Source of the DNA: Flavobacteriales bacterium UBA1937
Lineage (GTDB): Bacteria; Bacteroidota; Bacteroidia; Flavobacteriales; Weeksellaceae
Direction of reading: 5' to 3'
NCBI GenBank assembly: GCA_002337005.1
Contig: DDFD01000083.1
Location: 7,925-71,924 of the forward strand
DNA: 64,000 nucleotides
Shown here one piece after another: positions 18,722 through 27,180 of this stretch (positions within the stretch are counted from its first letter, which is position 1; each line of letters starts with the position of its first letter). The notes below the pieces were generated by a model, which had not been told where the DNA came from, made no database searches, and saw nothing but the letters and a program-made list of their open reading frames with translations. A program made the translations under genes and the position numbers.

Positions 18722-18821
18722 TTGTGTTTATTTTGTGTATATAATAGCTTGGTTTTTCTTTATGCTACTATTACGTATTTGAAAATTTCAATGTATTTAT
18801 TACCTTTATTTTAGAGGAGTA

Positions 18822-18829
18822 CAAAATTA
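18822..18829 (-). promoter_or_regulatory. -7 box of the gene at 18721
   Basis: Minus strand TAATTTTG, 100 bp before the ATG, giving a leader of roughly 90 nt. Confidence 0.6.
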
Positions 18830-18862
18830 GTATTTATGTTATTTCACATAACCAAAAGCAAT

Positions 18863-18879
18863 CTACACAAAGATGTATT
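18863..18879 (-). promoter_or_regulatory. Regulon motif, site upstream of the gene at 18721
   Basis: Minus strand AATACATCTTTGTGTAG, 33 bp upstream of the -7 box. Confidence 0.6.
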
Positions 18880-19170
18880 TTTTGCCAATTTATGATCAAC
18901 ATTAATAAACTTTCGTATTGATTTAAATATCAAATTCTTCGAAATTTTAATATTATAACTCGTAATATTATCAAAAATATGTAAGTTATTTGTTCATAGT
19001 TAACAATGCAAAGTCGTAATTAAAAATTATTCATAATACACTAGTTATAATAAGAGTCTAACTTCAATCTAATTCTTAATCAATTAATGGAAAAAAATTG
19101 ATAAAATTCTAATAGCATATTTTCCTATAACTTATTCTTTGTAAATATTCTTTCAATACTAAATAATAAA

Positions 19171-19202
19171 AAAGTTTATTGAAAAAAAATTCAATAAACT
19201 TT
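19171..19202 (-). terminator. Strong hairpin, probably a minus-strand terminator
   Basis: Arms AAAGTTTATTGAA (19171-19183) and its exact complement (19190-19202), loop of six A. On the minus strand it runs into TTTTTTATTATTT. It implies leftward transcription across 19.2-19.6 kb. Confidence 0.65.
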
Positions 19203-19321
19203 GATTATAACAATTAACAATACTATCTAAATCTATTAAGTATTTGATAAAAAACCTAAATATTCAACAGGTATTTATAGATAATTAAAAATCATTCAAA
19301 ATAGTACATACTACTAAATAA

Positions 19322-19594
19322 TTACAACACTATCAAAACAAGCATTAAGTATAAAGACATTTTTTGAAAAAAATAAAACTCACGGAAAATAACCTCATTA
19401 CAAATCTTTTTGTCATCAAAAAACAAAAACACAATTCTTCTTTTTAAAAAGGTTTTACTTAATAAATATACCCAACAATCTTCATTAATAAATTCTAAAG
19501 AATAATCTTTGAAAATATTAAATAATCTCAATTTATTTTTTCCTAATAATTCTTTTTCACTAATTATTATATTATTCAATCTAGACTTATACAT
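19322..19594 (-). CDS. Doubtful small protein
   Basis: A 90-codon frame with an ATG start and charged/hydrophobic mix (DCWVYLLSKTFLKRR; IVFLFFDDKKICNEV) that is not obviously low complexity. A minus-strand terminator lies 120 bp downstream. There is no -7 box, no motif and no recognised family, and A+T-rich DNA can give such frames by chance. Confidence 0.3.
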   Translation of the reverse strand: MYKSRLNNIIISEKELLGKNKLRLFNIFKDYSLEFINEDCWVYLLSKTFLKRRIVFLFFDDKKICNEVIFREFYFFQKMSLYLMLVLIVL

Positions 19595-19690
19595 AATTTC
19601 TAATATTATGATCCTAAGTGATGTAATGACATCTCTTTTAAATTTGATTTTAATACATTTTCAGGCTAAGAGTAAGTATTATGTTAAAAA

Positions 19691-19780
19691 CAGCCATCAA
19701 GCTATAAAACACTTTATTGATACGGAACGTCTTCTCTTTTTCTAAAAAAACACTATAAGATGAATGAAAACTGATGGCTG
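19691..19780. repeat. Inverted repeat with long loop after the gene at 19817
   Basis: CAGCCATCA (19691-19699) and TGATGGCTG (19772-19780). On the minus strand the distal arm is followed by TTTTT, so it may be the terminator of the surface-protein operon, although the 72-base loop is long. Confidence 0.4.
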
Positions 19781-19816
19781 ATATCTTTTTATTATTTAAA
19801 AACTGTACTTATAAAC

Positions 19817-20359
19817 CTATGGCTTCCAAAAACTCCAATTGGTACCATTATATATTGCTAATTGTTTTTTATTGGTATCATATGCCATTGTTCCAGGTGT
19901 AGGATTTTTAATATTTAAATGAGGGCTTGCCATTTTAGGCAAAACCATCGCTTTGTCTGTGTCGGTTAAGACTAATATTCCTGGCGTTGAGTCTGTTGCT
20001 CCATTTGTTCCAATTGCAACTTTTGCATTCGAATATTCTGTCAAAGGATCTTGTAAAGACGTATCTACTGCACCATTAGCATCAATGCTAAGATCGAACC
20101 AAGATCCACTTTTCAGATATTTAACTTTCTTATCGGTGATGTCATAAATAATGGTTCCATTCACTGCTCCTGTAACTGAGCCTTCGGATGTTACCCATGG
20201 TAATACTATTCCTTTATTTCCATCTCCAAATTCTAAGGATATACTCGGGTTTGGAGTTATATTGTCTGCTAGTTTTGTTATTTCTGATTTTCCTATCGCT
20301 ACTTGTGAGAAACAATAAACAGAAACTGATGTCAATATAAATACAATTAATTTCTTCAT
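19817..20359 (-). CDS. Secreted protein with tail-fibre-like C-terminus
   Basis: 180 residues from the ATG at 20357-20359; the frame extends to 20398, but the signal peptide begins at MKKLIVFILTSVSVYCFSQ. It contains two copies of a 'GIVLPWV/MVLPKM...GT(I/M)xYDxxxKxxxxxNGxxW' pattern (VNGTIIYDITDKKVKYL; TPGTMAYDTNKKQLAIYNG), a theme shared with the tails of the two larger proteins here. It follows the 1651-residue protein by 86 bp on the same strand and is likely the last gene of that operon. Confidence 0.7.
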   Translation of the reverse strand: MKKLIVFILTSVSVYCFSQVAIGKSEITKLADNITPNPSISLEFGDGNKGIVLPWVTSEGSVTGAVNGTIIYDITDKKVKYLKSGSWFDLSIDANGAVDTSLQDPLTEYSNAKVAIGTNGATDSTPGILVLTDTDKAMVLPKMASPHLNIKNPTPGTMAYDTNKKQLAIYNGTNWSFWKP

Positions 20360-20445
20360 AATGTTTGATTTTATATTGATTTCGTTTGTGGTAGCCAAAT
20401 ACTACCACAACGAAATCATCTTAATATAATAAATTTGTGTTCTTT

Positions 20446-20793
20446 TTAATCTGGACAAGTTTGTGTACTTACACAATACCACCCAAAAGTTGTTCCCCCA
20501 TCGGTAGAAGTATATAGTTTAAGACAGTTATTTGTAGTATCATAAACCATCATTCCTTCTATAGGCGATGTGATGATAAGGGTTGTTCCATCATCTGCTA
20601 CTGGTAGATTACTACCATTGAACTTCACTCTGTTTACCACAAATCCCTTTGTCTTTGCTTCTAACACTGTCCAAGCGCTTTGTCTTATCATTGGCCAATT
20701 TCCATTGTCTGAACCAGCTCTTCCTAAAGAAGTAATACCGTGTTGTGTAGGATAAGTGGTGCCAGCATCAGCGATTCCTGGTTTATAACAGAA
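20446..20793 (-). repeat. Tail-module duplication, copy 2
   Basis: Counterpart of 17528-17875; about 102 of 115 encoded residues are identical. Confidence 0.85.
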
Positions 20794-23700
20794 GGCAAAA
20801 AGACTGACAACAACTGTTGAAACATTGGATGTTGTAGTACAAGAGGAGCTGGAAACTACAACATAATAATACATTGTTCCTAATGCAGTGGTAGGCGGCG
20901 TATAAGATGCTGTATTTGCTCCGCTTATAAGGGTTCCTCCAGTATTGCTATTGGCTGTATTACTATACCATTGATACGTCAATGAACTTCCGGTAGCTGA
21001 AACTGTAAGATTTGCAGGGGTACCATTTTGAGCAACATTCTGTGTGCTTTGTGGCTGTGTATTAATTACTGGCGCTATACATAATGGTGTACATATTGCT
21101 ATAGAAGCATTTTGTGAATCTCCAATCGCTTGTCCTGTAGTATTACTATAACCTGATGGTAATGTTGCAAACTGAGGTAATCCTTGTGTATTAACACAGC
21201 TTGCACTGGCACATAAATTGCCGTTAGCAGCAGTAGAGCCTGTTCCGGCTGATACTGTTCCAGAAGCTAATACAATCTGTGAATTAATAATATTAGCTGC
21301 TCCTTCTATAGCATCTAGACATCCGTCATTATCACTATCTAAATCTAATTCATTGCCAATACCATCGCCATCTGTGTCGGCAGCACAACCAACTTGTCTA
21401 AAATAAGCTTCTTGTTCCCAAGTACCTGTTCGAAGTGTATGTGTGAGACCTCTAATCCTATAATATTTATAACTTTTTTGATTATTTGGAATATAAAATT
21501 TAAGGGAAGATTTGGAAGGATTTCCTAATATTGGGGTAGAGGAATCGCCTAAAGTTTGATTTTCTGCAATCACAAACCAATTAGTTCCATCTCTACTTAC
21601 CTCGATATTATATATTGATTCTGATAAAAACATTCCAGAATTAGCACCCGTACTATAATTGCTAAATTCTATCAGATCTAATCTTACTGGTGAAGGAAAA
21701 ACAAATCCCATCCATACATACCCTGCTATATTTCCTGTCCCAGAAGTCGGATTATATATGGTATAATCTGATGTTCCATCAAGTCCGTCTATCATTCCAT
21801 TAATATTTGTCCCAAAGCTGCTGTATGTCAATTCAGAATTTATAGTAACTCCCGTTTTACTTACACTTGGAGACGAACATATTGATTCTACAGTATCTAA
21901 TATCCCATCATTATCATCATCTAGATCAATTAAATCTCCTAAGTCATCTCCGTCAGAATCAGTACATACATTAGACTGGTTATCAATAGCAAATCTATTA
22001 TAAGAAGAACTGTAAGACGTACTACCACTATCTGTAGAAGTTTCTACTACATTAGCCAGACCATTGGTTCCAAAAGAACTTGTAGTAGGAAACTGAGCTT
22101 TAGTTAGGCTTCCTACAGTAGCTAATTCAGTATTAGGTAGCACATTAGCTTCTACTGCATCAGAACAACCATCTCCATCCGAATCTAAATCCAAATAATT
22201 AGGAATACCATCACCATCTGTATCTATTTCACATTTAGAATATTCTCCAAAACTAAAAATACTAAATATACTGCCCCATCCGTTAGGATCTCCAAGATTC
22301 CCATTCTCTCCCGAAGTAGAGGCAATTGTGATTCTGCTACTAGTAGAAACAGCAAAAAACACAATTTTATCATTTGTGATTAAAGGGTTTGAAGTACTAG
22401 TATCCACAAACGATTTTTTATTAATAATTAGTGATGGACTAAGAGCATCACTAACTGTTACTTCACCTGTACAAAATGTTTGGGTCTGAATACGATGTGA
22501 GAAATAAAATACATATTGTTTACCCGGTACTGTAGGCATATCTCTATACATAGTAAAATTTGTATCTCCTGCATCATAAGAAGGAATTGTAGTACCAGGC
22601 ATTATATATATGTCAATATTTCCACGTGATAAAGTCCACCCATCTGCAACAGTACCTACTGTTGAAGATCTACTAAATGTGTTTGAGATGGAAAATCTTT
22701 GCAGATTATTACTGCAAAGCCAAGATTCATCCACATCTGTAACACCATCATTATCACTATCTAAATCCAAATAATTACTTAATCCATCACCATCTGTATC
22801 CAAACAACCTGAAATACTACTATTAGTTGCTAAAAAATAATATGATGTATCATAATTTACTATATTGCTATCTATTGAAGTTTCTACTATATCTGGTAAA
22901 CCATTTGTACCAACAGCTGTATTAAATACAGCATTTGCTAAACCTCCGCTACTGCTCAAACTAGAAGATATTATTTGAGCTTCTTTTGCGTCACTACATC
23001 CATCATTATCACTATCTAAATCCTGATGATTATATTTACCGTCACCATCAGGATCGGAGCCCGTACAAGTAGATCTTGGGTTAAGGCTTGGTACATAATT
23101 AAGAATGTTTCCTGTGATATTTTCCACCCTTGTTCTAGATTCTCCTATGGCTCCTGAAACTCCAAGAACTCTATATTTTAAATAACTACCAGGATTCTGA
23201 GTAACATTGTACTTTTTCACAATATAATTAACAGTTTCAACAGGTCCTAAATCCAACCAAGAAGTTCCATTCCATCCTTGCAATTTAATTGTATTTGTAC
23301 CGCTGATAGTGTATAAAGAATACGCTGTCCCCCCCCATTGAATTGTAAGATCACTTAATTGAATAGGCTGGTTGTATGTCATTTCAAAAATAACCTTACC
23401 TGCAATAGCTTGGTTAGTGGTAGACATGGTAGCATATGAACCAATAAGAGCATCATAAACGTTTGCTAAATTAGTAAACGCAAAATCTGATGTCACCGAA
23501 ACAGGTCGTACCATTTCTTCTAGACTGTAAAAGCAATTTGGAGATTCTACGGCATCAACTATCCCATCATTATCATCATCTATATCTACTAAATCTAATA
23601 TCCCATCACCATCTGTATCTGTACAGGCATTTATTGCATTAGATAAAGCATATTTATTATAAGTAGTTTGTGTAGCACCATCAAACAACCCATCATTGTT

Positions 23701-25401
23701 GGCGTCATTTGTTGGAGATATAAAACTAAATTTTGCATTGGTCAAAGATCCATCTGCCACTAAAGAGGCTGATGGTGTAACTGTAGCTTCCTTTGCATCA
23801 CTACAACCGTCACCATCACTATCTAAATCCTGATGGTTATATTTTCCATCACCATCTAGATCAGAGCCGGTACAAGTAGGCTTAGGATTGGCTGAAGGTA
23901 CATACGTAGAACTGTCGGCAGTTCCTGATAATTCATATACAGTGAATGTAGGGGTGGTAGTTCCTGCTACTTTTACTAATCTGTAATATTTGTATAAACC
24001 GGCATTTTGGTTCACAGTAAAAGTATTGGTGGCTGCAGTGGCTGCGGTAGCCGCACTCATTAGAGAAACCCAGCTTGTACCATCGCTGGAAGCCTCTATT
24101 CTTCCTGTTGCACCAGTACCCCAAGTTCCGGAGCCATACTGAATAATATTTGTCAATCTTACAGGAGCGGTATATCCTAAATTATAGATAACAGAGCCAT
24201 TGGTAGCAGCACCCGCAGTTATGATATTATTACTCGCCGCTACCGATGTGTTAGTGCCATCTCTCATAAATGGCAAGTCAATATTTACGCCATCATCATT
24301 AGGTAATGGTGTAGATACTTTAGTAAGTACTGCTGCTTCTGTTGCAGTATAGAAACAATTAGGAGATTCTACAGCATCCAATATTCCATCATTATCATCA
24401 TCTATATCTACTATGTCAGGAATTCCATCTCCATCCAATTCAGGACAAAGGCTTAGACTGGAATTCAATGCGTATAAAGAATAAGTAGTAAAACTAGATC
24501 CATCATACAATCCATCTCCATTGGCATCATTTGTTGGTGAAACAAATGAAAATTTCGCCTTTGTTAAACTTCCACTATCAACCAATGCACTAGAAGGGGT
24601 TACTTGAGATTCTTTCGCATCACTACAACCATCCCCATCACTATCCAGATCCAATCGGTTAGGAATACCATCTCCGTCTGTATCTATATCTGCACAAGTG
24701 AAACCAAAGTTCATGGTAACACCATTGGCGTTAGTTCCTGTATTAGTCTGTGTCCATGATAAAGACGTGGTAGGTGTACTCACAAATTGATAAGTTCCTG
24801 CTCCCGATGCTATTGAAGTTCCTGCTACCGCTACATTTACTCTAAAACGAATGCTGTTTGCTGTATATACTGTAGGGCCACTTACCCATGCTGTTCCATC
24901 CCATATCTGAATTTGATCATTAGGGTCGGTCAAAGTTAATGTGGCTCCTGCTGGTACGGTATAAATTTCTTCTTCATCATTGGTAAAAACCCCTCCTGAA
25001 CCTATTGCACCTTTGGCTACAAACTGAACTGGATTGTTGGTTGAGAGTTGTATCGTTTGTGTCTTTCCGACTCCAGCAACTACAGCAATACCCAAATCGC
25101 CGCCAGCATTCCCGACAGGAGTACCTGCAAGCGTTCCTGATGAATTAGTTAACTGAGTGGTAAGCTTGATATAACTGGTAGACTCTATGCTTCTATTGGT
25201 AAACAAGCCACCTGTAAAATCAAAATAGCCAGATATAGATTCTGAACAATCCGAAATTCCGTCATTATCATCATCTATATCTAATGAATTGATGATTCCA
25301 TCGCCATCTAGATCATCTCCTGGAGCATATTGTGCTTGCAAACTAACATGCAAAAACATCAATAGGAATAAGAATATAGTTTTTTTATAATATTTATACA
25401 T
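20446..25401 (-). CDS. Giant secreted protein with thrombospondin-3 calcium repeats
   Basis: 1651 residues. A signal peptide (ends LQAQ) precedes about ten paired TSP3 calcium-binding units of the form DxDGDGIxNxxDxDxDNDGxxDxxE spread along the chain. Between them are beta-rich domains that read like discoidin/F5-8-type carbohydrate-binding modules (GRIEASSDGTSWVSL; IEVSRDGTNWFVI). Around residue 1445-1530 is an Ig-like domain (NTQPQSTQNVAQNG; YQWYSN). The last 115 residues are the module shared with the gene at 17528. Likely an adhesin or matrix protein at the cell surface. Second gene of the operon starting at 26057. Confidence 0.85.
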   Translation of the reverse strand: MYKYYKKTIFLFLLMFLHVSLQAQYAPGDDLDGDGIINSLDIDDDNDGISDCSESISGYFDFTGGLFTNRSIESTSYIKLTTQLTNSSGTLAGTPVGNAGGDLGIAVVAGVGKTQTIQLSTNNPVQFVAKGAIGSGGVFTNDEEEIYTVPAGATLTLTDPNDQIQIWDGTAWVSGPTVYTANSIRFRVNVAVAGTSIASGAGTYQFVSTPTTSLSWTQTNTGTNANGVTMNFGFTCADIDTDGDGIPNRLDLDSDGDGCSDAKESQVTPSSALVDSGSLTKAKFSFVSPTNDANGDGLYDGSSFTTYSLYALNSSLSLCPELDGDGIPDIVDIDDDNDGILDAVESPNCFYTATEAAVLTKVSTPLPNDDGVNIDLPFMRDGTNTSVAASNNIITAGAATNGSVIYNLGYTAPVRLTNIIQYGSGTWGTGATGRIEASSDGTSWVSLMSAATAATAATNTFTVNQNAGLYKYYRLVKVAGTTTPTFTVYELSGTADSSTYVPSANPKPTCTGSDLDGDGKYNHQDLDSDGDGCSDAKEATVTPSASLVADGSLTNAKFSFISPTNDANNDGLFDGATQTTYNKYALSNAINACTDTDGDGILDLVDIDDDNDGIVDAVESPNCFYSLEEMVRPVSVTSDFAFTNLANVYDALIGSYATMSTTNQAIAGKVIFEMTYNQPIQLSDLTIQWGGTAYSLYTISGTNTIKLQGWNGTSWLDLGPVETVNYIVKKYNVTQNPGSYLKYRVLGVSGAIGESRTRVENITGNILNYVPSLNPRSTCTGSDPDGDGKYNHQDLDSDNDGCSDAKEAQIISSSLSSSGGLANAVFNTAVGTNGLPDIVETSIDSNIVNYDTSYYFLATNSSISGCLDTDGDGLSNYLDLDSDNDGVTDVDESWLCSNNLQRFSISNTFSRSSTVGTVADGWTLSRGNIDIYIMPGTTIPSYDAGDTNFTMYRDMPTVPGKQYVFYFSHRIQTQTFCTGEVTVSDALSPSLIINKKSFVDTSTSNPLITNDKIVFFAVSTSSRITIASTSGENGNLGDPNGWGSIFSIFSFGEYSKCEIDTDGDGIPNYLDLDSDGDGCSDAVEANVLPNTELATVGSLTKAQFPTTSSFGTNGLANVVETSTDSGSTSYSSSYNRFAIDNQSNVCTDSDGDDLGDLIDLDDDNDGILDTVESICSSPSVSKTGVTINSELTYSSFGTNINGMIDGLDGTSDYTIYNPTSGTGNIAGYVWMGFVFPSPVRLDLIEFSNYSTGANSGMFLSESIYNIEVSRDGTNWFVIAENQTLGDSSTPILGNPSKSSLKFYIPNNQKSYKYYRIRGLTHTLRTGTWEQEAYFRQVGCAADTDGDGIGNELDLDSDNDGCLDAIEGAANIINSQIVLASGTVSAGTGSTAANGNLCASASCVNTQGLPQFATLPSGYSNTTGQAIGDSQNASIAICTPLCIAPVINTQPQSTQNVAQNGTPANLTVSATGSSLTYQWYSNTANSNTGGTLISGANTASYTPPTTALGTMYYYVVVSSSSCTTTSNVSTVVVSLFAFCYKPGIADAGTTYPTQHGITSLGRAGSDNGNWPMIRQSAWTVLEAKTKGFVVNRVKFNGSNLPVADDGTTLIITSPIEGMMVYDTTNNCLKLYTSTDGGTTFGWYCVSTQTCPD

Positions 25402-25439
25402 TTTTGTAGGGTTTATTTGTAAGTATATTTTTTTTTAAT

Positions 25440-26057
25440 CTATACTAACATTGGTGGTGGTCTGCTGAAATTGAAAAATAAAGAATCAAATAAATAATCT
25501 TTTGTAAGATAGTTTTCAGTAGCATTTTTTATTAAAACATAAATACTATTAATCTGTAAAGACTTTTTTACAATACTTTTAATTTGAAATGGATTAATTT
25601 GTATTCCAATATTTTTTTTAGAGATAGATGAGGAAAAACGAGTTTGATTATCTGAAGAAAAAAAAGAAAATTTGTGAAAGTTTGATCTAATTCTATTTGT
25701 ATTGATTACTTCTTTATTCTTTGACAAATGAATTTTACTTTTGGATTTTCCATTAAAATCATCAGATTGTTTTTTTTCTAGGAATAAATTTTGACTTTCT
25801 TGATATTGTACATCCCACCCATACAAATAAGTGTCTTTTGATATATGAATAGAGCTTTCATCTATTAAATCATTTATTTTATTTTTAATAGCTATAGAAT
25901 CTTTTGAAGAACTAATTGCTTCTACTGAAACAATTACAGCACCAGATGAAATGTAAACTTGAGCATCTAGAATATTAAAGACCAAAACTAGCATCAGAAA
26001 AATAACATTCCTGATGCTAATGAGAAAAATCTCAGTGGAATTTTTGGCTTTAATCAT
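25440..26057 (-). CDS. Exported protein of unknown function, first gene of the surface-protein operon
   Basis: 205 residues. A hydrophobic stretch (NVIFLMLVLVFNILDAQ) ends about residue 33 and looks like a signal peptide with a long N-region. The rest is Ser/Lys/Asn-rich with no motif I know, ending in SRPPPMLV. It starts from the promoter at 26101 and its stop is 38 bp before the ATG of the 1651-residue protein, so the two are co-transcribed. It may assist export or anchoring of that protein (inference from position only). Confidence 0.6.
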   Translation of the reverse strand: MIKAKNSTEIFLISIRNVIFLMLVLVFNILDAQVYISSGAVIVSVEAISSSKDSIAIKNKINDLIDESSIHISKDTYLYGWDVQYQESQNLFLEKKQSDDFNGKSKSKIHLSKNKEVINTNRIRSNFHKFSFFSSDNQTRFSSSISKKNIGIQINPFQIKSIVKKSLQINSIYVLIKNATENYLTKDYLFDSLFFNFSRPPPMLV

Positions 26058-26100
26058 TTGTGTGTTTTAGAATTATATTGCAATCTATAATATGCAAACA

Positions 26101-26108
26101 CAAAAGTA
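26101..26108 (-). promoter_or_regulatory. -7 box of the surface-protein operon
   Basis: Minus strand TACTTTTG, 43 bp before the ATG of the first gene. No TTG stands 19 bp upstream, which fits an activator-dependent promoter. Confidence 0.65.
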
Positions 26109-26139
26109 CATTTCAATTACTCTCCTAAATACAAATCAA

Positions 26140-26182
26140 ACACACATAAAGATGTATAGCAGGCACGCATAAAGATGCGTAT
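26140..26182 (-). promoter_or_regulatory. Regulon motif, two tandem sites upstream of the surface-protein operon
   Basis: Proximal site, minus strand TATACATCTTTATGTGTG (26141-26157 core), 32 bp upstream of the -7 box. Distal site ATACGCATCTTTATGCGTG (26164-26182), 23 bp further, about two helical turns. Each is itself a near-palindrome. Confidence 0.7.
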
Positions 26183-26282
26183 TGAGCATGGATGAAAAGT
26201 GATTACTGAAATAAACGAAAAGCTATTGATTGCTTTTTTGTCTAAAACAAAGTTTATATTACTATAACAATCAAAATTGTTT

Positions 26283-26924
26283 TTATCTAGAGTAAATAGA
26301 GCTTCTTTTTAGAAGATAGTGTAGTGCATCTATCCAAGAATTCCTCAATTTCAAAAAAGGTTCTCTACTTTTGGAATAAATTTTAGCCCCATTTTTATAA
26401 ATATCAAAATAAATTTTATAATTATATGCTAGATTTTCTTCTTTATAAGTAGATTCTGAACCCGAAACTTTTTTTCCATCTACTTTTGCATTCCCATAAG
26501 AATTTGACGTCTCTGAAGCTTTAGTTGTAAATTGAACTTGCACAGATATAATATGATCTACACCAAGTACACTTTGTAACTCTTCTATAGAATAATCATT
26601 TACATTTTCATAGTTAATTCCTGCTTTTTTTAAAAGGCTATTGGTTGTTCTAATGTCTTGCACCGTAAGAGGCTGTATTTTAGACAACTCCGTGATAAGT
26701 TCCTGATAAATATCATTTTGTGCAAATTTAGAGACATCAACAGAAGATGCTAAGGTCTGAGTATTTACAAAAGGTACTGGTAGTATGGCTATTGAATTAC
26801 TTTTTACAAGAGACAACTCATTTTTATCAATGTTGCTTTTTTCTTTATTAATAACGTTATTGTCTTGGGCATAAGCTCCCATTGATAAAAGTGCTAATAA
26901 AAAGATAAATAGATTTTTTTTCAT
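26283..26924 (-). CDS. Periplasmic protein, possibly CsgG/TolB-N-like fold
   Basis: 213 residues. Signal peptide MKKNLFIFLLALLSMGAYAQ. The core has SIAILPVPF, then a helical stretch and QDIRTTNSLLKKAGI, SIEELQSVLGVDHIISVQV, which resembles the 'I-A-V-L-P-F ... GADYIV-x-G' plan of CsgG/LpoB-type and related proteins that compute or scaffold in the periplasm. The assignment is weak. The C-terminus (YKIYFDIYKNGAKIYSKSR) is a plausible last strand pair. It has its own promoter with the locus motif and is divergent from the two-component genes. Confidence 0.6.
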   Translation of the reverse strand: MKKNLFIFLLALLSMGAYAQDNNVINKEKSNIDKNELSLVKSNSIAILPVPFVNTQTLASSVDVSKFAQNDIYQELITELSKIQPLTVQDIRTTNSLLKKAGINYENVNDYSIEELQSVLGVDHIISVQVQFTTKASETSNSYGNAKVDGKKVSGSESTYKEENLAYNYKIYFDIYKNGAKIYSKSREPFLKLRNSWIDALHYLLKRSSIYSR

Positions 26925-27020
26925 AATTTTTAAATGTTATTACATGTTTTAAAGTTTAACTTAACTAATTTTTTTACTTATAAATTCTGCTACCTCTGCA
27001 ATAATTTTATTTTTCTGAGG

Positions 27021-27028
27021 CAAATTTG
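27021..27028 (-). promoter_or_regulatory. -7 box of the gene at 26924
   Basis: Minus strand CAAATTTG, one mismatch from TAnnTTTG, placed exactly 32 bp downstream of the proximal motif, as at the sister promoters. Confidence 0.5.
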
Positions 27029-27057
27029 CACTTATCAGCAATAATTAATTATATTAT

Positions 27058-27103
27058 CAATACACATAATAATGCTTGACAATACACATAATAATGTGTA
27101 TTA
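27058..27103. promoter_or_regulatory. Regulon motif, two tandem sites in the divergent region
   Basis: Two copies of CAATACACATAATAATG start at 27058 and 27080 (22-bp pitch). The second extends to the perfect dyad ATACACAT-AATA-ATGTGTAT. They lie between the gene at 26924 (minus) and the sensor kinase (plus). Confidence 0.65.
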
Positions 27104-27137
27104 AATTATGATTACCAAATAAAACATAATAAAGTAT

Positions 27138-27145
27138 TAACTTTG
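27138..27145 (+). promoter_or_regulatory. -7 box of the sensor kinase gene
   Basis: TAACTTTG, 39 bp beyond the distal dyad and 35 bp before the TTG start. The leader between contains four tandem ATTCAAAA units (27152-27180). Confidence 0.55.
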
Positions 27146-27180
27146 ATAAATCAAAAATTCAAAAATTCAAAAATTCAAAA

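Larger units (their letters stand above)
18722..19816. other. 1.1-kb region with little coding content
   Basis: Very A+T-rich. It contains the promoter and motif for the gene at 18721, a perfect 13-bp-stem hairpin at 19171-19202, a doubtful 90-codon frame (19322-19594) and a long-loop inverted repeat (19691-19780). Otherwise I see nothing. Confidence 0.5.

Noticed and set aside
23330..23338. A run of eight C in the giant surface-protein gene, a possible phase-variation tract
   Set aside because: The frame is intact through it and one homopolymer alone, mid-gene, is weak evidence for phase variation.
27152..27180. Tandem ATTCAAAA units in the kinase leader as binding sites
   Set aside because: Simple-sequence repeat in A+T-rich leader DNA; no dyad and no match elsewhere in the regulon.
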